A stretch of DNA of 64,000 nt from Vibrio sp. J1-1 (GCF_021728395.1 NZ_JAKKCM010000001.1:124001-188000); one strand, 5' to 3'. Shown: positions 45,966 to 54,728, counted from the stretch's first letter. Notes: generated by a model from the sequence alone, not told the origin. Made by a program: numbers and translations.

Positions 45966-46227
45966 ATGAAAAACATCGTCTTGTTCGACTATCAAAACAA
46001 CCGTGCGAGAGCCTGTCCGATGGACTTCTTAGGCGGATACGCCGCCGATTTGCAAAGCGATGGCTATGGTGCCTAAGACAGATGCCAATGTGGGTTTCTT
46101 CGCGCACGATCGTCGTAAGTTTATGGATACGAAGAAGCTTCAGGGTAAAGATAAATCCGATAAAGCGGATGTCGCATTAGCGAAAAACCAAATCGTCCCG
46201 TGGGAGCATGGGCCGGATACAAAATAA
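45966..46227 (+). pseudogene. Decayed IS66-family transposase fragment
   Basis: Two plus-strand pieces match the core of IS66 TnpC. The first (45966-46076) reads IVLFDYQNNRARACPMDFLG and on to LQSDGYGA. The second, one frame shifted (46081-46227), contains FFAHDRRKFMDTKKLQGKDK, the counterpart of the conserved AHARRKF(M/V) segment. A stop and a frameshift separate them, and the N- and C-terminal parts are gone. No terminal repeats or accessory genes were seen, so this is a dead remnant. Confidence 0.75.
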
Positions 46228-46543
46228 TCACTAAGAGTTTAAAATCAAAAATGATTATCTTTCACCAGCCAACAATTGACAGAATGCTTAATAAATAAGC
46301 CGCAAAACTTGATCGAGGTCAAATTGATGCTACTTTTTAAGTATGGATCCTCTGTTTTTTGGAGGACATCCATACAAGGCGAAATTGATTTTTTCATTTT
46401 CAGATAGCAGTTTTGTCATCTTCAGGTAGCAGAAAGCTTGCAAGATTGTGACAAAGATTACTATCAGGATGATTTTAAGAACAAATGAATCGGAACTTAG
46501 TCTTTGTGTGTGCCTAATATCCTGTTCATTGTAAGGTGCTATT

Positions 46544-46885
46544 ATGAAAGCGTTAATAACAATCGTATGTATGTTTTTTGCGTTTACCGCGTCTGCTGGT
46601 GAACGGATAGTTCAAAATAACAAGACACTATATTCGGATACATTTGCTAGTAAGCAGGAAGCGATAGATGCTGGCTTTAATATGTATGACGCACTGGCGA
46701 ACGCAAACGATAACCAGTTACGCTGGAAACTAAACCCTTCTGGTCAGACTGTCATCGGAAGCAGTATGCATGTAGAAAGTGCTAAAGTGAGGGTTGAGGA
46801 AATACCTGTATCTCGAGGTACTATTCAATATCGTGCTGTTGTTGACGTTGATTTCAACTACAAAGTTAGAGAAGGTAGTCGCTAA
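46544..46885 (+). CDS. Secreted DUF3316-like protein
   Basis: A 113-aa protein with a signal peptide (about 1-18, TASA-G). The mature part (SDTFASKQEAIDAGFNM, then EIPVSRGTIQYRAVVDVDFNYK) fits the small periplasmic DUF3316 proteins of vibrios, whose function is unknown. AAGGTG precedes the ATG and a perfect terminator follows. It is a single gene flanked by the IS66 relic and by the NlpI-like gene. Confidence 0.75.
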   Translation: MKALITIVCMFFAFTASAGERIVQNNKTLYSDTFASKQEAIDAGFNMYDALANANDNQLRWKLNPSGQTVIGSSMHVESAKVRVEEIPVSRGTIQYRAVVDVDFNYKVREGSR

Positions 46886-46911
46886 CCTTCCCTTCAGTTA
46901 TCTGAATTAAT

Positions 46912-46946
46912 AAAAGGCGAATAACTCATTGAGTTATTCGCCTTTT
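46912..46946 (+). terminator. Intrinsic terminator, bidirectional
   Basis: A perfect 16-bp stem (46912-46927 with 46931-46946) with a 3-nt loop and core GGCGAATAACTC; T-rich on both strands. It separates the DUF3316-like gene and the convergent NlpI-like gene. Confidence 0.9.
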
Positions 46947-46970
46947 CTATTTGGGTATCTTCAGATGGCA

Positions 46971-47912
46971 TTAGTTTAAACTAACAAATTTTTCTGTATT
47001 ACCCGTTTCTTTTGCAGCTTTAAATTCTTTCGAAATACGTTCTAACTCTAAAAATGCATAGCTATGCTCATTATAACTGCATACGTTCAAAGATATAGCT
47101 AACTTGTACACTGACAGAGCTCGGTTCATGTCTCCATGTTCCATGTAGTACTTACCTAAATAAAAATAAGCTTCAGTAAGTCGCTGTGCCATCACTTTAT
47201 TGTCTGCTGTGCTATTAGTAACCAGTTTGACTGCATTTTCTTCCGATATTTCGTTCAGCAGTATACCTGCTAACACCCAACCCCATTCATCGGTTCGGTT
47301 TTTATAACTCTCTTGTAACTTTGCCGTTGCTGAAGGCTTATCAACGTCAGATTCTATAATATATAACCAGATGGCACGGAAAGGATCATTGGGGCTGTCC
47401 TCATGGAAAGCTTTCATATCTTCCAGTGCAAGTTCTGGTCTTCCTCCATAATAAAGTGCAATTGCACGGTTATATATGGCTTGCTTATTATTCGGATCCA
47501 ACTCAAGAGATGAATAAAATGCGTCATAGGCAGCATCAAACTGACTAAGTTGGGTGTAGTACATCCCAAGCAGATTATAGATATCAGGTTGTCGTGGGTT
47601 TATCTGCAGTGACTTGGCATAGTCTGTACTAGCTAAATCTCTTAGCCCTATCTGATCGTAATAGAGGCCTCGTTTTAAATAGATTTCGGCACGAGATTCG
47701 TCGTTAAGTTCTTTATCTGTCAGGAGATGATTTAGTTTTGCAATGTTAGCCTCTGCCATTGCATTCGGTTGCAATGGTACAGCCATAGCTGGATAAACTA
47801 ATTGTTGTTCATTTCGGGTTGAGCTTGCTTGGGAAATATCTTCATCAACAGGGTTACATCCTGTCAAAACAATCAGCGCACCTAAACTATAAAACTTATA
47901 CCATTTGACCAT
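46971..47912 (-). CDS. NlpI-like TPR lipoprotein
   Basis: A 313-aa lipoprotein (signal ends VLTGC, Cys19) with several tetratricopeptide repeats. It aligns by eye with E. coli NlpI along its length: AVPLQPNA, YLKRGLYYDQIGLRDLA, the QFDAAYDAFYSSLELDP repeat, RAIALYYGGRPELA, DPFRAIWLY and EAYFYLGKYYMEHGD. NlpI is an outer-membrane adaptor for peptidoglycan endopeptidases and Prc. It is not next to pnp, where nlpI usually lies, so this is probably a paralogue and I give no symbol. Confidence 0.82.
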   Translation of the reverse strand: MVKWYKFYSLGALIVLTGCNPVDEDISQASSTRNEQQLVYPAMAVPLQPNAMAEANIAKLNHLLTDKELNDESRAEIYLKRGLYYDQIGLRDLASTDYAKSLQINPRQPDIYNLLGMYYTQLSQFDAAYDAFYSSLELDPNNKQAIYNRAIALYYGGRPELALEDMKAFHEDSPNDPFRAIWLYIIESDVDKPSATAKLQESYKNRTDEWGWVLAGILLNEISEENAVKLVTNSTADNKVMAQRLTEAYFYLGKYYMEHGDMNRALSVYKLAISLNVCSYNEHSYAFLELERISKEFKAAKETGNTEKFVSLN

Positions 47913-48447
47913 ATCTTTACTCCAATTTTACTCCCAGAATCAGTTTGGGAGTCAACTGAGCACCTTTATAGCACAAAAAATAACCAATTTTCTAGTTATT
48001 AATTAAATACTCAATAAGAGAATTTGTTGTTACTGTGATAAGACCCATAAATCTAGACACTGTATTGATTAGAAAAAGTATCTTGGGCCATGAGTCAAAT
48101 CAGTTACTTTACCAATAGAACCGCCATGCGCTTGCTTTCTCAACCACACTAGAGTCTCTTTCCTATCACATTCTAACCATCTTATGTGATGCTGCTTCGG
48201 GATCGACAGAACCCTAAATTCAGAGTGATTAAATACCGTGAAACACGTAACTTTCCCTTAATAGCTTTCTGACGTTTGTTCTGCTAGTCGAGCATAAAGG
48301 GGAGCTGAGTTTCATCGAGGTTTAACTCAGCACTAAAGAAATGAACAAATAGTCTTATTTGATATCCGATGAACTTTGGACAAGATTAGAACCGTAAAGA
48401 GAGAAGGCATAGGTGGTGACCATCTATGCCTTTAGTACTAGATTCTG
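47913..48447 (+). other. Gap of 535 bases
   Basis: AT-rich sequence between two minus-strand genes. It holds the NlpI-like promoter and the DUF3360 terminator at 48404-48432. No coding frame or other structure was recognised. Confidence 0.4.
48404..48432 (-). terminator. Intrinsic terminator of the DUF3360 gene
   Basis: AAGGCATAG pairs with CTATGCCTT (48404-48412 with 48424-48432), and the inner TGG/CCA extends it. T-rich sequence follows on the minus strand. Confidence 0.75.
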
Positions 48448-49905
48448 TTAACCGATCAGAGCGGGAATACCCGGAAGCTGACCAACTACAGCAAGGGAAC
48501 CTGCGCAAATGATAAAGGCAACGCCAGGAATCAGGTATTTATCTTTGCTCGATAGCTCGTTGGCACGCTCATGGTCGCCGATAAGTCCGAGGTTATCCAG
48601 CAGCATAGTGATCGCCCAACCAAAGACTGGGTTAACGAATGCACAGGCAAAAATACAGATACCTGCACTGAGTGAATCTTTATGCTTATGGATCATCTGC
48701 ATACCCGCTTCAAGAAGTGGTAAGAATACCCCTACAATTAGAGCAACGCGTAGAACAGGCTCCCACATCGCTAGATCCATCGGGTAACCAATGACAGCTG
48801 CGGCAATACACATTAAGCCAGTTAACAGCGCGCCGCCAGGAATAGGACGTTTGGCAATTGCGGCCGGAATCATGTACGTCCCCCAAGAAGAAGCTAGGTT
48901 ACCGCCACCTAATAGTGAGCCAACACCCTGACGAACAGACGCTCCGACCATAGTGTCGTCGACATCCATTAGTACGCCTTTTGCTTCTTTTGGGTAGTTA
49001 AGTTCTTGAAAAACACGGTGACCGAGGTAGTCAGGAGACCACATAGCGACTGCTAGTAGAGCAAATGGAGTAACGGCAATAAAGTGCTCCAGGGTTGGCC
49101 AGCCTAGTTGCCATCCGGTATCTTCACCCCACCAGTAGAATGGACTGAAATTAGGCAGGCCTGGCTCAGTGGTAAAAGCAAACTCAGCGCCCATAACATA
49201 AGCGACAATACCCGCTAGTGCGGAACACAGTGGGATTGCTAACCAACGTTTGTTGATCTTGGCTAAGTAGGCATAAACCAACACAGTTAGACCAATGACC
49301 ACAAACGAGATGTAACTTTGGTCCGCACTTGCAGCCCACGCTTCAGTCTTATTAATCTGTCCGATCAACCCCACTGCGCCGAGGTAGATCAGCAACCCAC
49401 CTCGAACCCCAATGCCAGTCAGGGTCATGAGTTTAGAACCGCCTTTAGTAAAAGCGAGAATTAAACCAAAAGCACATACCATCAAACCGAGAGCCAGAGG
49501 ATGTCCCCCTGCGGCAGCAATCATAGGAATCAGCGGTATCATTGGGCCGTGGGTACCGGCTAAGTTTGCGTTCGGGTTTAGGATTGCAGAAAACAGGATA
49601 ACGAACAGAGCACCCGCAATAAGCAGCTCGTAACGCACGTTTTCTGCAACGAACTCCGGAGATAAACCGAACTGAGCCGCAAAAGCGGCAACCATGGCGG
49701 TCACCATAACCACTTTACCAATGGTGGCGGCTAATGCAGGTACCCAATCTTCGATTTCAATACTGTAATCACGTGAAGGCAAATGAATACCCCAGCGACG
49801 AAAGCTCATGACGGTTAAATCATGGTTTAGAAAGTCTTCTCGGTTTTCAAATTCATGCGGTTTTTTGCGCACATCCCTGTAAAAAGTCTTACTTGTGTCA
49901 GACAT
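48448..49905 (-). CDS. DUF3360-type membrane transporter (SulP/NCS2-like fold)
   Basis: A 485-aa protein with a 45-residue polar N-terminus (HDLTVMSFRRWGIHLPSRDY) and about 12-13 hydrophobic helices. The layout and segments such as NLAGTHGPMIPLIPMIAAAGGHPLALG resemble the uracil/xanthine and sulfate permease superfamily, and I believe it is the vibrio DUF3360 family. The substrate is unknown. AAGGATA precedes the ATG. It is a single gene with its own terminator. Confidence 0.78.
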   Translation of the reverse strand: MSDTSKTFYRDVRKKPHEFENREDFLNHDLTVMSFRRWGIHLPSRDYSIEIEDWVPALAATIGKVVMVTAMVAAFAAQFGLSPEFVAENVRYELLIAGALFVILFSAILNPNANLAGTHGPMIPLIPMIAAAGGHPLALGLMVCAFGLILAFTKGGSKLMTLTGIGVRGGLLIYLGAVGLIGQINKTEAWAASADQSYISFVVIGLTVLVYAYLAKINKRWLAIPLCSALAGIVAYVMGAEFAFTTEPGLPNFSPFYWWGEDTGWQLGWPTLEHFIAVTPFALLAVAMWSPDYLGHRVFQELNYPKEAKGVLMDVDDTMVGASVRQGVGSLLGGGNLASSWGTYMIPAAIAKRPIPGGALLTGLMCIAAAVIGYPMDLAMWEPVLRVALIVGVFLPLLEAGMQMIHKHKDSLSAGICIFACAFVNPVFGWAITMLLDNLGLIGDHERANELSSKDKYLIPGVAFIICAGSLAVVGQLPGIPALIG

Positions 49906-50229
49906 TGAGTTATCCTTTGTTATGTTTCGAAGCTGAACTATGTCAACTAGAGTTTCGCTTGGTGTACTGACCTTCGACCAATACGAGACAACATCCTAGG
50001 TGCTTTCGAGTACCTTTATTGATATGAGCTTATTAAGCATGTGTTGCTATCGGTAGGAATATTAGACATTAGTAAAAGGACAACAAAAATCTCACTTATT
50101 AAACATTAAGTTAACATTACATTAGGGCGCTTCGATCTTTGTGAGCAATTTTCGAACGGAAAACCAAGGGGAATGGTCTTAACTCCAACTGGTGTTTGTA
50201 TGCTAAAACCTACGCTTTTTGGGGACGTT
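49906..50229 (+). other. Gap of 324 bases upstream of the DUF3360 gene
   Basis: Should hold the DUF3360 promoter. Nothing else was recognised before the IS1 relic begins at 50230. Confidence 0.35.
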
Positions 50230-50430
50230 ATGGCTTCAATTCAGGTGCGTTGTCGATTTTTCCTTCAGTTTGAAGACGTTAGTAAGTCATGGTGTGAAAG
50301 AAAAATTGTTGAAATGGTAATCAATAGCTCTGGTGTAAGAGATACTTGACGTGTCTTGAACGTTGCTTACAACACGGGCTTGCGTACTTTAAAAACTCTC
50401 ACCAAGGCAAGTAACCACTATACCGTTTAA
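50230..50430 (+). pseudogene. Decayed IS1-family InsA fragment
   Basis: The frame from ATG 50230 starts MASIQVRC like IS1 InsA, then jumps to KIVEMVINSSGVRDT, an in-frame TGA (50347-50349) at a usually Ala position, and RVLNVAYNTGLRTLKTL, all matching the InsA helix-turn-helix half. The zinc-finger middle part (about 30 residues) has been deleted. InsB and the ends were not found. The element is dead. Confidence 0.75.
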
Positions 50431-50709
50431 TATCGCTAATATTTAACTGATGAGCCTTACCCTATCCAATTAGATTAATATACTCTAACTATCTGATATG
50501 GGGCATGTAACTAATCGAATTACATATTTTGGCGACTTACTTAACACAACCTGCATTTTTTCAAGGTAGAAAACATCACGCCAGCAGCGAAAGGGATAAT
50601 TTTACTAATGCAAATACGTATGAAAGGAATCGAATGGATTTTTTACTCTAACTGATTTCGGTGCAAAATGATTTAAGGCACAACCGCAAATCGCTTGAGC
50701 CTTAAAGAA
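50431..50709 (+). other. Gap of 279 bases after the IS1 relic
   Basis: AT-rich sequence downstream of yajD. No gene, terminator or InsB remnant could be recognised. Confidence 0.3.
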
Positions 50710-51054
50710 TCACTTCTTCATCATCTTCGCTAAATCAGCAAATGGATTGTATGTCGCTCCTTGGTGTTCATCTTCACCTGGTTTTATTTCGCTGCCGTAA
50801 CGTTCATGCTCTAGGTACTTACTATGCTCATTATCGTGGCAATACAGACATAGCAACTCCCAGTTGCTGCCATCTTCTGGATTATTCGTATGGTCATGAT
50901 CTTTGTGATGAACCGTTAATTCGCGCAGATTTGAATACACAAACTCTCGAGCACACCTTCCGCATACCCAAGGATAGAGCTTCAGTGCCTTCTCGCGATA
51001 ACCAGCTTCTTTACGTGCATAACTGGCACTGGTTCCGTAATAATCTGATGCCAT
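50710..51054 (-). CDS. yajD: YajD-family HNH nuclease
   Basis: A 114-aa protein that follows E. coli YajD closely (KEAGYREKALKLYPWVCGRC, VYSNLRELTVHHKDHDH, NWELLCLYCHDNEHSKY). It has an HNH fold with a zinc-binding CGRC ... CLYC pair and the catalytic His in TVHHKDHDH. It may cut DNA; the cellular role of YajD is not established. GAGGG precedes the ATG. The ppiC gene lies 67 nt upstream on the same strand, with a hairpin between them. Confidence 0.93.
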   Translation of the reverse strand: MASDYYGTSASYARKEAGYREKALKLYPWVCGRCAREFVYSNLRELTVHHKDHDHTNNPEDGSNWELLCLYCHDNEHSKYLEHERYGSEIKPGEDEHQGATYNPFADLAKMMKK

Positions 51055-51089
51055 AGATGTACCCTCACGTGTTATTTAAGATAAGATGC

Positions 51090-51116
51090 TAGCACGTGCG
51101 CAAATCGCACGTGCTA
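51090..51116. repeat. 11-bp inverted repeat between ppiC and yajD
   Basis: TAGCACGTGCG pairs with CGCACGTGCTA (51090-51100 with 51106-51116) around a 5-nt loop. It probably ends or attenuates ppiC transcription, but a clear T run is missing. Confidence 0.6.
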
Positions 51117-51120
51117 AGTA

Positions 51121-51399
51121 TCATGTTCTATATAAAACCTTTACCACATGCCAGCCAAATTTTGTTTTTACCAAATGCGGGGTTAGCACTTCACCTGAAA
51201 AACAAACTTTGTCGAACTGAGGCACCATTTGCCCACGACGAAACTCACCAAGATCACCTCCGCGTTTTCCAGACGGGCAAGTCGAGTATTTCTTTGCCAG
51301 TGTCTGAAATTTAGCCCCTTTTTTAAGTTGCTTGATGATGTCTTCTGCTTGTTCTTTGTGTTTCACAAGAATATGCAATGCGGCTGCTGTATTTGCCAT
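51121..51399 (-). CDS. ppiC: Parvulin-type peptidyl-prolyl cis-trans isomerase C
   Basis: A 92-aa single-domain cytoplasmic parvulin, as in E. coli PpiC ([40 protein letters not shown]). It speeds cis-trans isomerisation of Xaa-Pro bonds. Active-site residues His9, the SGKRGGDLG loop, Phe (QFDKVCF) and His at FGWH are in place. Length is normal. Confidence 0.95.
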   Translation of the reverse strand: MANTAAALHILVKHKEQAEDIIKQLKKGAKFQTLAKKYSTCPSGKRGGDLGEFRRGQMVPQFDKVCFSGEVLTPHLVKTKFGWHVVKVLYRT

Positions 51400-51653
51400 C
51401 TGTTTATCTCTCGCTGTTCTGTTAGCGCAAGTTTACCGAATACACCCGATCACGCCAAACATTTCTCTCACCACGCCTACAGGGAAGCTCTATTTGTGTT
51501 TTGTTAACACGAGCTGAGCGGAATTTGAGCATTCTCACATCTGCAAAGCTAATAGAATGAATGAAAACTTAACTTTTCGGTGTAGGGCTGTTGATGCCGC
51601 CGGTTTATCCGATTAGATTAGAGGTAATCATTTGGTATTTATAAGGTTATTTC

Positions 51654-52568
51654 ATGGCAAAAGTCGTTAGCAAAGCGAATCAATCTCAGGGGATGTTAGT
51701 ATTCAAGCTTACCCTGCAACAATACTTCGCGATAGGCACTCTTAAAGTCCGTGAAATTGTTCCGTACATGCCGACCACGAAGATCCCATACTCCCACCAG
51801 CACGTAATAGGCACTGTGACGATTCGCAACCTAACCGTGCCTGTGATTGATATGTCCGCAGCCGTCGGGTTCCGGCCGATTCAGGAAGAAGAGTACCAAA
51901 GCTGTTACTTGATTGTGACCGACTGCCTGAGAACCGTTGTTGCCTTTATGGTTCGAAGCATTGAAAAAATCATTGATTGTGACTGGAAAACGATAGAGTC
52001 ACCACCCGAGAGCGCTGGTCAAAATATTTTTGTCACGGGCATTACTCAGTATGAAAACAAAATGGTTCAAATGCTGGATGTCGAATTGCTATTGTCCAAG
52101 ATCTATCCGCAATATGAGCATTCAAAAATTCCAATGCTGACTGACGTAGAGCGTGAACGCTTAAAAGCTCTCAATATCTTACTCGTTGACGATTCTTCGA
52201 TTGCACGTAAGCAACTTAGTGATGCATTAGACAGCATTAACATCCCGTACCAGATCAGCAAAAATGGCGCAGATGCGTTGCAATTAATGAGAGACCAAGC
52301 AGCACTGCATAGCCCAATTGATTTATTGGTCAGTGATATTGAAATGCCGGGACTGGATGGGTACGAGCTGGCGTTCGAAGTACAAAATGACTCGGCACTC
52401 AACCACTCGTACCGTATTCTACATACTTCTCTTTCCAGTGAGATCTGTGTTGATCGAGCCCACCAAGTGGGTGCGCACGAGGCTCTGGTAAAGTTTAACG
52501 CTGGTGAGTTGATTGAAGCCATGTTGCGAGGCGCGAAGGAGATTGAAGCTAAAGCAATGGCTTCATGA
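51654..52568 (+). CDS. cheV: Chemotaxis coupling protein CheV
   Basis: A 304-aa protein with an N-terminal CheW domain (about 10-160) and a C-terminal response-regulator receiver (about 175-300). The receiver has the phosphorylation Asp228 in LLVSDIEMPGLDG, the acidic pair in LLVDDSS and Lys in EALVKFNAG. It couples chemoreceptors to CheA and, by phosphorylation, aids adaptation. Vibrios have several cheV genes, so its receptor partners are unknown. AAGG precedes the ATG. It is a single gene. Confidence 0.94.
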   Translation: MAKVVSKANQSQGMLVFKLTLQQYFAIGTLKVREIVPYMPTTKIPYSHQHVIGTVTIRNLTVPVIDMSAAVGFRPIQEEEYQSCYLIVTDCLRTVVAFMVRSIEKIIDCDWKTIESPPESAGQNIFVTGITQYENKMVQMLDVELLLSKIYPQYEHSKIPMLTDVERERLKALNILLVDDSSIARKQLSDALDSINIPYQISKNGADALQLMRDQAALHSPIDLLVSDIEMPGLDGYELAFEVQNDSALNHSYRILHTSLSSEICVDRAHQVGAHEALVKFNAGELIEAMLRGAKEIEAKAMAS

Positions 52569-52639
52569 TGGTAGTTCAAATAGCGGGGGATACAGAGCAA
52601 CTGTGCCCCCTAGATGGTTTGATGTTATCTAGTAAGTCT

Positions 52640-53161
52640 TTAAATTTTCTGATGCCCTTTCTCTAAATGGACAAAATCAACAAGATCATCACTAGAAACC
52701 TGATATGCCTGACCGAAGCCTTTCACGAACAGGCCTTTTTCCGCTTTTAGATTGAACAAAACGAAATCCTCTAGGTTGCTCAAACCATCAATAATCTCTC
52801 CGAAACGTGCTTTCATCTGAGCAACAATTTGTTGCCAAAGCTCGGTGTCACGCTCCACAACGATTGCAACCGCATCAAACGTCAAGCGCTTACGTGCAAA
52901 GATTTGACCAGAAGAACCTTCATCTTCAATCATCATCAGAGAGACATTGGGGTTCTCTAACAAGTTACGTGCATGACGAGCGAGCTGCGAAATGAGAACA
53001 AAGTAACCTTGCTGGTTTTGTACAAACGGGGCGTAACTGACGTTAGGTCGGCCTTCCGCATCGACAGTGGCTAGCTGCAATGTTCTACGCTCCTGACGAA
53101 ACGCTTTGATTTCCGAACCCAGACGGTCCTGCAGGCGCTCTTGTTTCACTTGTTGATTCAT
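52640..53161 (-). CDS. hutZ: Heme utilisation protein HutZ
   Basis: A 173-aa protein of the split-barrel, FMN-binding-like fold that matches V. cholerae HutZ nearly throughout (QERLQDRLGSEIKAFRQERR, LFNLKAEKGLFVKGFGQAYQ, DLVDFVHLEKGH). HutZ cleaves or stores heme for iron supply. The heme ligand His170 region of V. cholerae HutZ corresponds to VHLEKGHQ near the end. In V. cholerae it is in the hutWXZ operon, but here hutW and hutX are absent and only a TetR gene is upstream. AGGAAT precedes the ATG. Confidence 0.93.
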   Translation of the reverse strand: MNQQVKQERLQDRLGSEIKAFRQERRTLQLATVDAEGRPNVSYAPFVQNQQGYFVLISQLARHARNLLENPNVSLMMIEDEGSSGQIFARKRLTFDAVAIVVERDTELWQQIVAQMKARFGEIIDGLSNLEDFVLFNLKAEKGLFVKGFGQAYQVSSDDLVDFVHLEKGHQKI

Positions 53162-53267
53162 TGTAATTCCTGACGATCTCTACCGCTGTGATTGGTATTA
53201 TAGCCGTGGAACACTGGCTTAGTGGATAAAACTTCTTAATGCAAAAAGTGCTGGGGCCAAAAACATA

Positions 53268-53294
53268 AAGCCCCGCTGGTTTCTAGCAGGGCTT
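53268..53294 (-). terminator. Intrinsic terminator of the TetR-family gene
   Basis: AAGCCC pairs with GGGCTT (53268-53273 with 53289-53294), extended inside by GCT/AGC, followed on the minus strand by a T-rich stretch. Confidence 0.75.
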
Positions 53295-53311
53295 GCTTAA
53301 TTCTCTATCGG

Positions 53312-53773
53312 TTATTTACTCATTTGAATTAGAGAACGACCAATCAACCACTCGAGTTCTTTGTCACCACCATCACCAAATTGGTTGTCGACCATCTTAT
53401 ACAGGCGATCAATACCATTCGTTGCAAACTCATGGGCATTTTCAGTGGCTACGATGTGATGAAACAGGAGTTTTAGAATAGCCACAAATTCAGCATTTTC
53501 CAGCGCTGTCATCCAGCTATCCGAAAACGTCTCCAACCCTTTATCAAACCTTAAGTGCTCAACAAACATTTTAAATATGCGAGCATCGAGCGCTGCGGTA
53601 AAATCTGTTTTTTTAGGGAAGTGATGACTAATACCTGTACGTGATACACCCGTCTGCTGACTCAGCGTTGTGTACGACATTTTGTCATAACCAAGTCTAA
53701 GCAACTGGTCAACGACGGCATCCATGATCTTCTGGATAGTTATTTCGGTATCTTCTTTACTACGCTTTGGCAT
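53312..53773 (-). CDS. TetR-family transcriptional regulator
   Basis: A 153-aa, short TetR-type repressor. The DNA-binding domain (about 10-57) has MSYTTLSQQTGVSRTGISHHFPKKTDF, the helix-turn-helix with the conserved Phe-Pro-Lys-Lys turn. The ligand domain is smaller than usual. It lies 150 nt upstream of hutZ on the same strand, with a terminator between, so they are separate units. Its target is unknown; a role in heme or iron genes is only suggested by position. Confidence 0.88.
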   Translation of the reverse strand: MPKRSKEDTEITIQKIMDAVVDQLLRLGYDKMSYTTLSQQTGVSRTGISHHFPKKTDFTAALDARIFKMFVEHLRFDKGLETFSDSWMTALENAEFVAILKLLFHHIVATENAHEFATNGIDRLYKMVDNQFGDGGDKELEWLIGRSLIQMSK

Positions 53774-54282
53774 ATTTTAAGCTCTTCTTTTTTAAATCCA
53801 TCTAACTCACAACTCAACGAGGCCAGATTGAAATCATCCTCAGTTTTATTACTGTGCTTCCTAATCTAAACTCGGACCTTTGTCATAGCGATAAAGTACT
53901 GCGCAATAGCCAACATACCGGGACAGGCTAATCAGCGTATACCACACGTTCCCCAGATGAAAAGATAACGACATCAAGGTGTTGCACCAGACCATCAATT
54001 AAAGTCACTCAGGTGTTAAGAATGATAATCATGTAGAGTTATTCAATCAATAAATACTCTTATAAATTGTTCCCCAGTTCAACTGACCAAGCACAAAACT
54101 CGTTCGTAACTAGTGTAATTACTCTTAAATATTGATATATATCACATTAGGTATATCCACCTAGCCCCCAACTGATAGATAAACCCTTCAATCTGTGTGC
54201 TTTTTATGCAAATTCATTCATTTTTGTAGATAGAGATCAAATACCTGCTAGAATACCCTTAGTTTTTACAAGAGGATTCGTT
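53774..54282 (+). other. Gap of 509 bases with a Fur-box-like site
   Basis: AT-rich sequence between the TetR and DUF406 genes. Apart from the Fur-like core at 54021-54031, nothing is recognised. In V. cholerae heme-uptake genes lie near hutZ, so this gap may mark their loss; that is inference. Confidence 0.35.
54021..54031. promoter_or_regulatory. Candidate Fur box core
   Basis: ATGATAATCAT equals the central 11 bases of the consensus Fur box; the flanks match poorly. It lies about 250 nt from either flanking gene, so its target is unclear. Confidence 0.4.
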
Positions 54283-54582
54283 ATGAGCATCGAATTAGAA
54301 GGAAACCAAGTCTGCGAAGCATGTGGCTGTGCGGGTGAAATTGGCTTTGTCATCAAAGAAGGCGACGAAGTTGCCGACGTAACGATTTTCGCAGAGTCTA
54401 AAGTAGCCCTAGAATCTGGGTTAGCAGACTACATTGAATTGGCTAAATCCGTATGTACCAACGTTGAATATAATGTCAGTGAAATCACAGAAGAGTCTAA
54501 AGAAGCGTCAGCCCGTTTCAAGTTCGAAGTCAGTGCAGAAAAGCTGATCTTTGAATTGAAAACTCGTACATTAAGGCGTTAA
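54283..54582 (+). CDS. YfcZ/YiiS-family protein (DUF406)
   Basis: A 99-aa soluble acidic protein. The ends (CEACGCAGEIGFVI, then FKFEVSAEKLIFELKTR) match the DUF406 family, E. coli YfcZ/YiiS, whose function is unknown. An N-terminal CEACGC pair could bind metal. AGAGGA precedes the ATG. A strong terminator follows. Confidence 0.85.
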   Translation: MSIELEGNQVCEACGCAGEIGFVIKEGDEVADVTIFAESKVALESGLADYIELAKSVCTNVEYNVSEITEESKEASARFKFEVSAEKLIFELKTRTLRR

Positions 54583-54591
54583 TCCTATTCC

Positions 54592-54614
54592 AAAGCGAGC
54601 ACTCTGCTCGCTTT
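54592..54614 (+). terminator. Intrinsic terminator
   Basis: A 10-bp stem, AAAGCGAGCA with TGCTCGCTTT (54592-54601 with 54605-54614), and a 3-nt loop, after the DUF406 gene. Confidence 0.8.
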
Positions 54615-54647
54615 CTAATTACTTCCATGTAAGTTGTTACTTTCCTT

Positions 54648-54663
54648 CAAGTGTTAACACTTG
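54648..54663. promoter_or_regulatory. Perfect 16-bp palindrome upstream of the repeat protein
   Basis: CAAGTGTTAACACTTG is a complete palindrome 65 nt before the ATG at 54729. It is a plausible operator for the repeat-protein gene; the binding protein is unknown. Confidence 0.5.
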
Positions 54664-54728
54664 GAATAGCCGCAATTCGCGCTTTGATATATGCTTTTGA
54701 GGTTTTATCTCTAGTAAAGTCATCAGCC

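Noticed and set aside
45760-46107. Open frame of 115 codons on the minus strand
   Set aside because: It is antisense to the IS66 relic, whose protein-level match lies on the plus strand, and its sequence has no motif.
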